A stretch of 64,000 nt of DNA from Akkermansiaceae bacterium (lineage in GTDB: Bacteria > Verrucomicrobiota > Verrucomicrobiia > Verrucomicrobiales > Akkermansiaceae), in NCBI GenBank assembly GCA_024233115.1, contig JACKQB010000003.1:496001-560000 (forward strand), given 5' to 3'. Positions 10,039-18,541 of the stretch are shown here, one piece after another. Positions within the stretch are counted from its first letter, which is position 1. Every line of letters begins with the position of its first letter. Made by a program: the position numbers and the translations under genes. A model generated the notes under the pieces. It saw nothing but the letters and a program-made list of their open reading frames with translations. It did no database searches and was not told the origin of the DNA.

Positions 10039-10539
10039 ATGAAATCCCATGAGGTGCTCAAAGCTGCATTTGAGAATAGCAGCCCCAAAGCCATCGCGTC
10101 TGAACTCGGCGTTTCCCTCTCACTCGTTTACAAATGGGCGCAGGAGCAGTCCGTGAGTGGTTCGGGGAGCAGGAATCCCCTCGACCGTATCGTCGAAATC
10201 TACGATCACACCCAGCACCAGCCGATCATTGAATGGCTCTGCGAGCAGTGTAACGGCTACTTTGTGAGTAATCCCACCAGGAAGGCCGAACAGGGGTATG
10301 ACGTGCTGCCTGCCACCAACGAAATCGTTGGCCAGTTTTCCAGTTTGCTGACCCGTATCTCCCAAGCCGCACTCGACAATTCGATCACATCGGACGAGGC
10401 ATCGGACATCCGACAGTCCTGGGACAAGCTCAAAAGCTATGCCGAGGGCTTTGTGCGCTGCTGCGAGGAGGGTGACTTCGAGCTGATGCACGAGGACCAC
10501 GACAAAGGCAAGGGTGAGCCGCGCAAGACTCTATATTGA
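10039..10539 (+). CDS. Phage CII-like helix-turn-helix protein
   Basis: A 166-residue predicted DNA-binding protein. Residues ~14-35 (SPKAIASELGVSLSLVYKWA) form a clean helix-turn-helix. The rest (VLPATNEIVGQFSSLL ... ALDNSITSDEASDI) resembles the phage regulatory protein CII family (CP76-type). No other phage genes are nearby, so this looks like a domesticated regulator. ATG at 10039 is preferred; an upstream in-frame GTG at 9961 overlaps the glycosyltransferase. It ends 24 bases before pyrD and may be co-transcribed with it. The target genes are unknown. Confidence 0.6.
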   Translation: MKSHEVLKAAFENSSPKAIASELGVSLSLVYKWAQEQSVSGSGSRNPLDRIVEIYDHTQHQPIIEWLCEQCNGYFVSNPTRKAEQGYDVLPATNEIVGQFSSLLTRISQAALDNSITSDEASDIRQSWDKLKSYAEGFVRCCEEGDFELMHEDHDKGKGEPRKTLY

Positions 10540-10563
10540 CCAGCTTATTAGACCCCATTTACC

Positions 10564-11601
10564 GTGACCAGCCAACAATACCGCTTCGCCCGCAACCTCC
10601 TCTTCCGTCTCGATGCGGAAACCGCCCACGATGTCTCTCTCGACGCCCTCCGCTGGCTGGAACGACTGCACATCCTCGGGCTGGTGACCCCCAAAGCCCC
10701 CAAAACGAAACCGATCGAGTGTATGGGGCTCACCTTTCCCAACTGTGTGGGACTTGCCGCCGGACTCGACAAGGAGGGCAGTTGCATTGATGCCTTTGGG
10801 CGGCTCGGGTTCGGCCATATTGAAATCGGCACCATCACTCCACGCGCCCAACCGGGCAACCCGCAGCCGCGCCTGTTCCGCATCATTCCGGAGCAGGCCA
10901 TCATCAACCGCATGGGCTTTAACAACTCCGGCATCGAAGTCGGTGCCACCAACGTCGGAGCCTCATCCGCTTTCCGGAAAAACGGCGGCATCGTGGGATT
11001 CAATATTGGAAAAAACAAGGTGACCCCCAACGATCAAGCCACCGACGATTACCTGACCTGCCTCCGTGGCGCCTGGGATGTCGCCGACTACATCACCGTC
11101 AACCTCTCCTCCCCCAACACCCCCGGCCTACGCGACCTCCAGGCGGCTGACGAAACAGCCAAACTCATCGACGCGCTGAAAATCGAACAGGAAAAACTGA
11201 CCACCTCGAGTGGTCGGCGCGTTCCCATCGCTCTGAAAGTCGCCCCCGATCTCGAACCGCAGCACATCGCGGACCTTTCCAGAGTCTTTCTCGACGGCGG
11301 GCTGGACTGCCTGGTTGCGACCAATACCACCATTTCCCGCAGCGAGGTCGAAGGTTGCGACTTTGCCACCCAGCCTGGAGGACTTTCCGGTGCCCCGCTC
11401 ACATCACGTTCCACCGAAGTCATCTCAGCCTTTTACAGCCACCTCGGCGACAAGGTACCCATCATCGGGGTCGGTGGCATCATGACGGCTGAGGATGCCA
11501 AGGAGAAACTCGAGGCCGGAGCCAGACTGGTGCAGCTCTACACTGGCTTCATCTATCACGGCCCCCCCCTGGTGAGGGATATTTTAAAAGCGACCCGTTG
11601 A
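10564..11601 (+). CDS. pyrD: Dihydroorotate dehydrogenase (quinone), class 2
   Basis: Oxidises dihydroorotate to orotate in pyrimidine synthesis with FMN and membrane quinone. The 345-residue length and N-terminal helix extension (YRFARNLLFRLDAETAHDVS) mark the membrane-associated class 2 enzyme. Visible motifs are the FMN-binding VGLAAGLDKEG, RMGFNNSGI, VGFNIGKNK, the catalytic-serine loop VNLSSPNTPGLR, KVAPDL, the NTT segment and the C-terminal IGVGGIMTAEDA / VQLYTGFIY phosphate-binding loops. Starts with GTG at 10564. Follows the CII-like gene closely. The convergent small lipoprotein gene ends 6 bases downstream. Confidence 0.96.
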   Translation: MTSQQYRFARNLLFRLDAETAHDVSLDALRWLERLHILGLVTPKAPKTKPIECMGLTFPNCVGLAAGLDKEGSCIDAFGRLGFGHIEIGTITPRAQPGNPQPRLFRIIPEQAIINRMGFNNSGIEVGATNVGASSAFRKNGGIVGFNIGKNKVTPNDQATDDYLTCLRGAWDVADYITVNLSSPNTPGLRDLQAADETAKLIDALKIEQEKLTTSSGRRVPIALKVAPDLEPQHIADLSRVFLDGGLDCLVATNTTISRSEVEGCDFATQPGGLSGAPLTSRSTEVISAFYSHLGDKVPIIGVGGIMTAEDAKEKLEAGARLVQLYTGFIYHGPPLVRDILKATR

Positions 11602-11607
11602 GCCGGG

Positions 11608-11865
11608 CTAAAACCGCTTCCCCACCCCCACGCTCAGCTCGCCGCTGATTTTGACGCTGCTGTCTTTTTTGTGGGTCAATCCACGCATTTCCCTGTCGCT
11701 CAGGCTTTGTCGCTCCAGACCGATGGCGTCCGAACGATACAACCGAGGATTCGAGATATCGTTGGCCATCATCGCCGAATCGTTGGGATCGGACATCTCC
11801 CAATCCTTGATGTCGCTGGCGCAGGAAACAAGGCCGAGGGTTCCGAGCAGGAATAGGTGTTTCAT
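11608..11865 (-). CDS. Small predicted lipoprotein
   Basis: An 85-residue product beginning MKHLFLLGTLGLVSCAS, a short lipoprotein signal with lipobox LVSC (Cys15). The remainder is hydrophilic (DPNDSAMMANDISNPRLYRSD... SGELSVGVGKRF), with no known domain recognised. It would be anchored to the inner or outer membrane. It lies 12 bases downstream of the dGTPase gene on the same strand and probably shares its transcript. Function unknown. Confidence 0.65.
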   Translation of the reverse strand: MKHLFLLGTLGLVSCASDIKDWEMSDPNDSAMMANDISNPRLYRSDAIGLERQSLSDREMRGLTHKKDSSVKISGELSVGVGKRF

Positions 11866-11877
11866 CTTATTTCCCGG

Positions 11878-13161
11878 TTAACTCACCAAATCCCCGATCG
11901 ACCCGAAATCCGGGATGAAGAGGCGTTTATAAAGGCGGGCGGCGTAACCATCGGTCATACCTGCAAGGAAGTCGCAGACGAGTCGGGCACGGGCATTGAT
12001 ATCGGTTTCTGCTTCAATTTCCTGGGCATCCTCCTCGGGTAGCAACTGAAAGTCCTGGCCGGAAATTGTCTCACCATCGATGTAGCGTTTCTTCAACACC
12101 TTCCAGAGGCGCTCTAACATATAGTTCCCCTTGTGTTCGAGCTGTTTGAGTTCGGGCGACAAAAAGACGCATTCGAATGCGAGGCGTTTGAAGACCTCGG
12201 ACTCGTTGCGGATTGCATCATCAACCTCGACGATGTACTTGTACCGGTTGGTCAGCCCACTCATCGGGTTGGTGTCCTCAAGTAAACTGGCGGCCTGGAT
12301 GTATTTGCCGATGCGTTTCCCAGCGAAGGGCTCGACCCGGTTGCCGCGAATGGCTTTGATGAGATCGCCGAGAGGTGTGCCATCACCCAAAGACTCCCCG
12401 GTTTTTTCCGCCCAGCGTTCGATGCGGGCAATGGATAAAAACCCGGCCCTCACGCTGTCGGCAAGATCATTCAGCGAATACGCAGTATCGTCGGCCCAGT
12501 CCATCACCTGGCACTCGATGGATTTAAAGCTGTCCCGCGCCTTGCCCGGTGTCATTTCAAGAGGGAAATCATTGCCGCCCATCGCCCAGTCGAGGTACTT
12601 CACTTGCTGGTCATAGATAAAATGATTCTCAGGAGCCTCGCTGTCATTACGGAGTTCCGTCCAGAGGGTTTTGTATTTCAGGATACCATCCAGAAATGCC
12701 CGCGTCGGGTCCATACCGGCCCGTTTGACCGAAAAAATCCGCTCGGTCAGCAGGCGGAGTGTCTGTGCGTTGCCCTCGAATCCGCCGTAATCCTTCATCA
12801 GGAAATTGAGACTCCGCTCACCCGCATGACCGAATGGGGGGTGCCCGAGGTCGTGCGACAAACAAACCACTTCAACGAGTTCAGGATCGATAAAATGATC
12901 ATCATGGAGCAAGTCCGAGCTTTGCTTCAGCCAGTGACAGATCGACCGGCCAATCTGCGCCACCTCCAGCGAATGCGTGAGACGCGTCCGGTAAAAATCG
13001 TACTCACCACTCCAGAACACCTGCGTCTTGCTCTGCAACCTACGGAAAGCCGGGGTGTGCAGCACCCGGTCGCGGTCGACTTGAAACGGTGTCCGGAAAT
13101 CATCACCCGGCTCCCAGTTGGAAAGCCGCTCGGTGTCGAATGCGTTGTAAAAAGTATTCAT
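11878..13161 (-). CDS. dgt: Deoxyguanosinetriphosphate triphosphohydrolase-like HD protein
   Basis: Hydrolyses dNTPs to deoxynucleosides plus triphosphate (dGTPase/SAMHD1-like HD superfamily), acting on nucleotide pools. Diagnostic segments are FRTPFQVDRDRVLHTPAFRR, KTQVF, RTRLTHSLEVAQIGR and the HD metal site CLSHDLGHPPFGHAGE, followed by FEGNAQTLRLLT. The chosen ATG at 13161 gives 427 residues (MNTFYNAFD...). A GTG at 13200 would add 13 residues. Downstream on the same strand is the small lipoprotein. Upstream is a repeat-bearing intergenic region. Confidence 0.92.
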   Translation of the reverse strand: MNTFYNAFDTERLSNWEPGDDFRTPFQVDRDRVLHTPAFRRLQSKTQVFWSGEYDFYRTRLTHSLEVAQIGRSICHWLKQSSDLLHDDHFIDPELVEVVCLSHDLGHPPFGHAGERSLNFLMKDYGGFEGNAQTLRLLTERIFSVKRAGMDPTRAFLDGILKYKTLWTELRNDSEAPENHFIYDQQVKYLDWAMGGNDFPLEMTPGKARDSFKSIECQVMDWADDTAYSLNDLADSVRAGFLSIARIERWAEKTGESLGDGTPLGDLIKAIRGNRVEPFAGKRIGKYIQAASLLEDTNPMSGLTNRYKYIVEVDDAIRNESEVFKRLAFECVFLSPELKQLEHKGNYMLERLWKVLKKRYIDGETISGQDFQLLPEEDAQEIEAETDINARARLVCDFLAGMTDGYAARLYKRLFIPDFGSIGDLVS

Positions 13162-13340
13162 CGGCTCAGGTATTCTTGATTCCACGGTACGAAAAGTCAC
13201 GCAAGGAAACCATTTTTGTCACCGCTGACCAGAGTGACCCATGTTCAGCTATCATCCCGCCGTATCCTGATGCAGCCCCTGGGCTGGCTCAACGCTTTGG
13301 CCTCCCTTTCACGGCTCATAAATACTGCTGGACCTTGACA

Positions 13341-13414
13341 CCCAGGGCGTTGCCCTGGGCTACGTTAGAGTTGCCCCGTCGGGGCGTAACGTTACCCGTC
13401 ACCCGTCACCCGTC
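13341..13414. repeat. Palindromic repeat cluster with heptamer tandem repeat
   Basis: Four structures occur in one non-coding stretch. A perfect stem CCCAGGGC/GCCCTGGG (13341-13359) is followed by GCCCC-GTC-GGGGC (13373-13385), the 10-base palindrome GTAACGTTAC (13386-13395), and three tandem ACCCGTC heptamers (13394-13414). This resembles dispersed REP-like elements of Verrucomicrobiota and Planctomycetota. It lies between dgt and the DUF58 gene, within a gap of about 277 bases that holds no gene. Confidence 0.75.
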
Positions 13415-13438
13415 TTCAACCTGAATACTTCCAACCAA

Positions 13439-14737
13439 TCAAACCATCTCCCGCGCACTCAGATAGGCATTCGCCATTGCCACCGGTAATTCCTTCGCCA
13501 GTGTATCCACGGTATACACGCCGTGCGCCCGCAGCTCGCCGAGTATGCGGTCTCTTTCCTCGAGATAGATCGATGTCGCCCCCACTTCGAGTGCCTCATC
13601 GAGTGTCCGTGCGGGTGACGCCATCCGCTGCACCACCGATTGCTCGCGCAGGTTGGCCAGAATGGTGACGTGGCGCCTGCGGATCATGCGCAGTGGCTCG
13701 ATCAACTGGTGGCCGTCCTCACCGCGGACGTTACTGAGCAGCACGACGAGTGCCCGACGTTGCTGTCGGGTCATCAGGCGTTGGGCCGCCTCGGTGAAAT
13801 CACTGGGTGACGCCGTGGTTTCATAATCGTAAAGGTGATTGAGAATGGTGGTCATCGACTGGACACCTTTCACCGGAGCCAGCCATCGGTCAGATCCGCC
13901 GACGCCTAGAATGCCCACATGATCGCCCTGACGAAGCGCCGTGTAGGCGAGTAACAGCATCGCATTGAGACAGTGGTCAAACTGGGGCACACCGCCATCC
14001 AAAGCACGCATCCGCCTCCCGCAATCCACCGCCAGGATCACCGTCTGGTCGCGCTGCTCCTGATATTCACGGCTTACCAGGGAAAGGCGTTTCGAGGTGG
14101 CTTTCCAGTCAACCTGCGAAAGCATATCACCGAGCTGGTAATCGCGCAGCTGGTGAAACTCCCGACTGATCCCCTTGCGGTTTTTTTTGACAATCCCCAT
14201 CTGGTCGGCGCGGTTATCCATCGCCAACAGGGCATAACGCAGCACAGGCTCATAGTTCGGATACACACGTGTGGTTTGCGCTTCTCCACCACGGCATTTT
14301 TTTGACCACAAACCAAGGGGGGAAAAAACCCGCAAGTGTGCCGGGGCAAACTCCTTTAAGCCACGCTCGGAAATAGTGACGGGGTATTCGACCTTGGTAA
14401 ATCCCCTCGACCTGATCCTTCCCCGCCACGGCATCTCTTTGCTAACAGCATCACCTGGAATCCCATCGTAGCAAAGGACACGCACTGAAGTCGTCGCCTG
14501 ATTGCGCAGCGTGATAGGCACCAGTTGTTCAATCCCAATAGCAAACCGCCCTGGCAAATGACGCTCCACGCTGGGTGCCTTCAGCATCGCCCCGGCGATA
14601 AAGTCGACAAAGATGAACACCATGGCAACCGCCCCGCCCCAGAGCCAGTAGGTTTCCATGGAAGGAATCAAACTGGCTCCAAAACCGAGCACGGTCCAGC
14701 ACCCGGCGATCAGGACGATGTTAGAGGTTGGCTGCAT
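13439..14737 (-). CDS. DUF58 domain protein
   Basis: A 432-residue protein. Two N-terminal membrane helices (NIVLIAGCWTVLGFGASLI and WLWGGAVAMVFIFVDFIAG) precede a beta-rich domain with SERGLKEFAP and the DUF58 hallmark FHQLRDYQLGDMLSQVDWK followed by LVSREYQEQRDQ. The C-terminal half is vWA-like (ILAVDCGRRM). DUF58 proteins pair with MoxR ATPases, and this gene starts 20 bases after the MoxR stop, as last gene of the operon. Likely a membrane-bound partner of the MoxR chaperone, perhaps delivering metal or assembling envelope complexes. Its exact role is unknown in the family. Confidence 0.9.
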   Translation of the reverse strand: MQPTSNIVLIAGCWTVLGFGASLIPSMETYWLWGGAVAMVFIFVDFIAGAMLKAPSVERHLPGRFAIGIEQLVPITLRNQATTSVRVLCYDGIPGDAVSKEMPWRGRIRSRGFTKVEYPVTISERGLKEFAPAHLRVFSPLGLWSKKCRGGEAQTTRVYPNYEPVLRYALLAMDNRADQMGIVKKNRKGISREFHQLRDYQLGDMLSQVDWKATSKRLSLVSREYQEQRDQTVILAVDCGRRMRALDGGVPQFDHCLNAMLLLAYTALRQGDHVGILGVGGSDRWLAPVKGVQSMTTILNHLYDYETTASPSDFTEAAQRLMTRQQRRALVVLLSNVRGEDGHQLIEPLRMIRRRHVTILANLREQSVVQRMASPARTLDEALEVGATSIYLEERDRILGELRAHGVYTVDTLAKELPVAMANAYLSAREMV

Positions 14738-14757
14738 GGCCGGATAATTGCCAGTTG

Positions 14758-15786
14758 TTAAATTCTCGGTGCTTCGACGGAATGGACGATAGCAGCTACG
14801 GCGTCATCGATATTCTGCCCGCTGATAGCGAGTTCCGGGGCGAGCTGGACGCGGTGGCGGAGGACGGGGAGCGCGGCGGATTTGACATCATCCGGAGTGA
14901 CAAAATCACGACCATTCATCAGGGCGTATGCCTTACCCACCTGAATCAGGCTGATCGCACCACGGGTTCCAGCACCGAGGCTGATCCCCTGGGCCTCGCG
15001 GGTGGCACGGCAGATATTGACGGCATAGCGCACCACTTCCGGCACGGCACGGATGGCGGCACACTCCTGCTGCGCTTGCAGGATCTCCTGCTGCGCACAA
15101 ACCTGTGCCACGGCCCGTGCATCAAGCCCCTTGGCCGACGCGCGGGTTGTCACCTGCCCGACCACCTGTTCTTCGCTGGTCTGGTCCGGATAATCGATCA
15201 CCACCTTCATGATAAACCGGTCGAGCTGGGCTTCGGGAAGAGGATAGGTGCCCTCCTGTTCGATGGGGTTCTGTGTTGCCAGTGTCATAAACGGAGGCTC
15301 TAGCTTGATGCTTTCACCATCGATCGTCACCTGCTGTTCCTGCATTACTTCTAACAACGCCGCCTGGGTTTTTGCCGGTGCCCGGTTGATTTCGTCGGCG
15401 AGCAGAAGGTTGGTAAAGACCGGTCCGCGGCGCATCTGGAAAGTCTGGCTTTTCATGTCAAACAAGGTGAACCCCGTGACATCCGAGGGCATCAGGTCGG
15501 GAGTAAACTGGATCCGACCAAACTGTCCGCCAAAGGTGTTTGCCAACGCGATCACCAGGTGGGTTTTACCCAGGCCGGGTTTGCCTTCGAGCAGCACATG
15601 CCCACCGGCCAGCAGGGCGGCAAGGACCTGGCTAACGACCTGGTCCTGGCCAAAAAACACTTTGCGCAGCTCGGAGTAGATTTGTTGACAGAGTGCCGCG
15701 GCATGCCCTCCCTGAGGTGCCACCTCGGCCTGGGTATCCTCAGCCTGCTCGCTCGCAGCGTCATAGGGGTGTTGGTATTCGTTCAT
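14758..15786 (-). CDS. MoxR-family AAA+ ATPase
   Basis: A 342-residue AAA+ ATPase. Walker A is GKPGLGKTH (about residues 68-76), Walker B is LLADEINRAPAKTQAALLEV, the sensor region is LATQNPIEQEGTYPLPEAQLDRF, and the C-terminal lid contains GISLGAGTRGAISL. This is the MoxR/AAA_3 pattern. Family members act as chaperones with vWA or DUF58 partners, which fits the DUF58 gene directly downstream. It lies 14 bases after the DUF4350 gene on the same strand. Cytoplasmic. Confidence 0.95.
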   Translation of the reverse strand: MNEYQHPYDAASEQAEDTQAEVAPQGGHAAALCQQIYSELRKVFFGQDQVVSQVLAALLAGGHVLLEGKPGLGKTHLVIALANTFGGQFGRIQFTPDLMPSDVTGFTLFDMKSQTFQMRRGPVFTNLLLADEINRAPAKTQAALLEVMQEQQVTIDGESIKLEPPFMTLATQNPIEQEGTYPLPEAQLDRFIMKVVIDYPDQTSEEQVVGQVTTRASAKGLDARAVAQVCAQQEILQAQQECAAIRAVPEVVRYAVNICRATREAQGISLGAGTRGAISLIQVGKAYALMNGRDFVTPDDVKSAALPVLRHRVQLAPELAISGQNIDDAVAAIVHSVEAPRI

Positions 15787-15800
15787 TATTCTATTTTTTG

Positions 15801-17036
15801 TTAGTTAATTGTTTTCAAAATATGCTGCAGGTTCTTGACCACACGCACCATCACACCGGGTTCTCGGACCTGGTTTCTGGTCATGGCTTCGATAATTGAT
15901 TCGACAGGCAGACCCGTGCGCTCGGCAAGTTGTTCAAAGACCCCCTCGTGATTGCCATCGGCACCCAGGGAGAGTCGGCGGCTCACTGTCCCGCGCAGGG
16001 AGGCCAGCATGGTGTCGTCTCGTTTATGACGCCAGAGAAAGCGCCCGATTCCCCGCACCTGACCGGAAAACTCCCTTACTTCACTCTTAGGCAGATCTTG
16101 GGGCGGGCCAAAGCGTGGTAGGTTTTTCCATAACCAGAAAGTGATCACGGCCGCCAACCCAATCACCGCCATCCAGAAATACCGCCACACCATGGTAAAG
16201 AAATTGTCTCCGCCTCCGTCTGTAAAAACAATCGTTCCCTCACGCGACAGATTGACGAGCTCCGAGACAAAACGGGCGTGATCGCCGTAGCCAATGTACC
16301 GATTGCGCAGCGGACTGGCATCGGTCAATAAACTGACCCTACCCCGCCCGTAAAACATACTCAGATAGCGATGTTTATCGGTCTTCATGTTAGATCCCGT
16401 GCCATACTCACTGTTAAATCGTGCATCATACTCCAGCCCCTTGTCCGACCAGTGATGAATCGTCATTTTTCTCCCCCCCAGGGAATAATCTACTTTCTCA
16501 GCCCCTAACAAAGCCCGGTCCTCCTCCGCCATCGCCTCCCAATCATCGCGATCGAGCTTAGCGCCACTCCCTGCAGTCGGCCGGTGATCCCAGTCAACCA
16601 ACTCCACATGCAATTCCTCGAGTAAGTAGTCCAAACCTGGTGTGCCGTCTTCCAGGGAACTACTCGAGACATCGTGGTATCGACTGAAATCATTCCCCCG
16701 TTTCTCACCCGAGGCCAGCATGACCACCAGGTGCCCCCCATTGTCAACCCATCGAAGAATACGCTTCATCCGCCCCTCGGTATTAAGCGATGATGGTGAG
16801 AGAAAGAGCGTGGATGTCCCGTAGTTGAGATCGCCGATGCTACGCTGGGAAACAACCTCCTTGCCCAGGTTCTGCAGCATCCGTTGGGCGGCCAGAAAGG
16901 CATTGCCCCTCGCTTCCCCCTTATAGCCTATGGTGCGGCGTTTCTTGACTGTTTTCTGACAGGAAACGGATGAGACCAGAAACAGCCCGATCAGCAAGCC
17001 GCCTAGCAGCCTGTGGAGTGTGGGCATCATACTCAT
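15801..17036 (-). CDS. DUF4350 domain membrane/lipoprotein
   Basis: A 411-residue protein. It begins with a hydrophobic signal ending in a lipobox-like VSSVSCQK (Cys27), followed by a GATase-like DUF4350 region (YKGEARGNAFLAAQRML, WVDNGGHLVVML, LLTDASPLRN). A transmembrane segment (WMAVIGLAAVITFWLW, ~res 290-305) and a cytoplasmic tail with FGPPQDLPKSEVREF follow. This gene habitually sits in MoxR/DUF58 operons. Its start overlaps the stop of the DUF4129 gene by 4 bases (17033-17036), implying coupled translation. Biochemical role unknown. Confidence 0.85.
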   Translation of the reverse strand: MSMMPTLHRLLGGLLIGLFLVSSVSCQKTVKKRRTIGYKGEARGNAFLAAQRMLQNLGKEVVSQRSIGDLNYGTSTLFLSPSSLNTEGRMKRILRWVDNGGHLVVMLASGEKRGNDFSRYHDVSSSSLEDGTPGLDYLLEELHVELVDWDHRPTAGSGAKLDRDDWEAMAEEDRALLGAEKVDYSLGGRKMTIHHWSDKGLEYDARFNSEYGTGSNMKTDKHRYLSMFYGRGRVSLLTDASPLRNRYIGYGDHARFVSELVNLSREGTIVFTDGGGDNFFTMVWRYFWMAVIGLAAVITFWLWKNLPRFGPPQDLPKSEVREFSGQVRGIGRFLWRHKRDDTMLASLRGTVSRRLSLGADGNHEGVFEQLAERTGLPVESIIEAMTRNQVREPGVMVRVVKNLQHILKTIN

Positions 17037-18541
17037 CGGGCCCTCCTCTCCATGCCATGAAACGGCCAGCTGTCACAGAGATGCTCCATGGCGTGATCGT
17101 CCGGTTTTTGTTTTCCATACGCCATCCCGATCCAGGAGTTGGTCAGGTTGGAAAAATACGGTGTCACCCGTTCGTCCTGCATGGCCTGGACATGGCGCAG
17201 GCAATCCGCTTCGGTATCGCTTTCAATAATCGGCACATCGGCACGGTGCACCAGCCAGGTGATCGATCCCCGATAGAGATAGCTGAGTGCCAGCTGATGT
17301 TGGCCGTCGCGCCAGGCTTTGCGGGCTGCGGACACCACGTCGTCGGGCAGTGATTCCGGGGTGATCGTCATCCCCATCACCTCACGGGTCTTGGGGCCTC
17401 GGTCCTTCTGGGCCGCCAATCCCTCTGAAGTGAACACGTGGCGATTGGCGTATATCAGATAAACCAAGCCGGCAACCACAGCCGCCAGAACCACGATAAA
17501 AATCAAATTTCCAAATGCCGCCGGCATGCCGACGCCCCCCGAGCCCCCACTACTGGACGATGATGCACTGGATTTCTCCACAGGCACATCCTCGACCCGG
17601 TAATGGACGGTGAAGTCCTCACTATCGAGTACTTCCTTGATTTCTTTTTGGGCTGAGCCCTCGTGCAATCCGGTCCTGGCACCAGCATCACGGGCCGATG
17701 CCGTGGGGGCACTGGCCAATAAGCTCCCACACACGGCTAACAAAACCATGACCATCACACCGGCGCCATTGCGCATGTTCTCCAATCGGCTCCCAAGCCT
17801 TTTGAAGGCAAGCTCGATATCCCAGCCTTCGGTCAAGGTCCGACTATTGATATAAAGCGCAAACCCGGCCGCCACATAGAACGGCTCCATCAGGGTGAAG
17901 GAAAGCAAGCGAACCACCGCAAGCACCCACAGCATACTCATCGAAACTTCCTCAAACTCACTGTAGTCAAAAAAGTCCCCGATACTGCGCCACCATTGCT
18001 CGCTGACATTAGCGGGCACCATCATGAAAACCAACATCACCATCCCAAAGGCCGCCACCTGCTCTAACAACAACCCGGCCAAGGTCGCCATCGTTGCGCC
18101 CTCACCACCGTTTCTTTCCAGCAGATTCACCCGTTGCCGGTAGGCGTCACGACGGAGTCCTTCGAGCTCAGACACAGGCATACTCAACCCGCGGGCGGGA
18201 GAAAAGCGACCGACCACCAGGGCAAACCACAGTCGGCGCACCAGCAACCGTGGCCATGCTTTTAACACCTCCAGCACACTGGGCACCGCACCAAACAATG
18301 CCCTGCTGACCACCAGGAGTGGCACCCGGTCATAAAGTGGCTTCAGCCACCAGCTAACGAGCATAAACCACACCGGGTGATTCCGTAATAACAAGGCTAA
18401 CAAAATCCACAGCGGCACCACGGTCACCAACCAGCTTTTCCAAAGCGCTCCAATATGCCGACGAGCCAGGGCGCAGCCAAGATCGATCGACTCCCAGGGC
18501 ACGCGCGGGCGGATTTCAGCTGTTACGTCCTCAAGCCGCAT
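17033..18541 (-). CDS. DUF4129 domain multi-pass membrane protein
   Basis: A 502-residue membrane protein with several helices in the first ~300 residues and one more (ANLIFIVVLAAVVAGLVYL-like) before the C-terminal DUF4129 region. That region contains ARKAWRDGQHQLALSYLYRG and SDTEADCLRHVQ. ATG at 18541 (MRLEDVTAEIRPRVPW) overlaps the SpoIIM stop by 11 bases and is preferred; a start at 18589 would extend deeper into the upstream gene. A Ser-rich linker (SSASSSSSGGSGG) precedes the last helix. Part of the RDD-SpoIIM-DUF4129-DUF4350-MoxR-DUF58 operon. Function unknown. Confidence 0.85.
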   Translation of the reverse strand: MRLEDVTAEIRPRVPWESIDLGCALARRHIGALWKSWLVTVVPLWILLALLLRNHPVWFMLVSWWLKPLYDRVPLLVVSRALFGAVPSVLEVLKAWPRLLVRRLWFALVVGRFSPARGLSMPVSELEGLRRDAYRQRVNLLERNGGEGATMATLAGLLLEQVAAFGMVMLVFMMVPANVSEQWWRSIGDFFDYSEFEEVSMSMLWVLAVVRLLSFTLMEPFYVAAGFALYINSRTLTEGWDIELAFKRLGSRLENMRNGAGVMVMVLLAVCGSLLASAPTASARDAGARTGLHEGSAQKEIKEVLDSEDFTVHYRVEDVPVEKSSASSSSSGGSGGVGMPAAFGNLIFIVVLAAVVAGLVYLIYANRHVFTSEGLAAQKDRGPKTREVMGMTITPESLPDDVVSAARKAWRDGQHQLALSYLYRGSITWLVHRADVPIIESDTEADCLRHVQAMQDERVTPYFSNLTNSWIGMAYGKQKPDDHAMEHLCDSWPFHGMERRAR

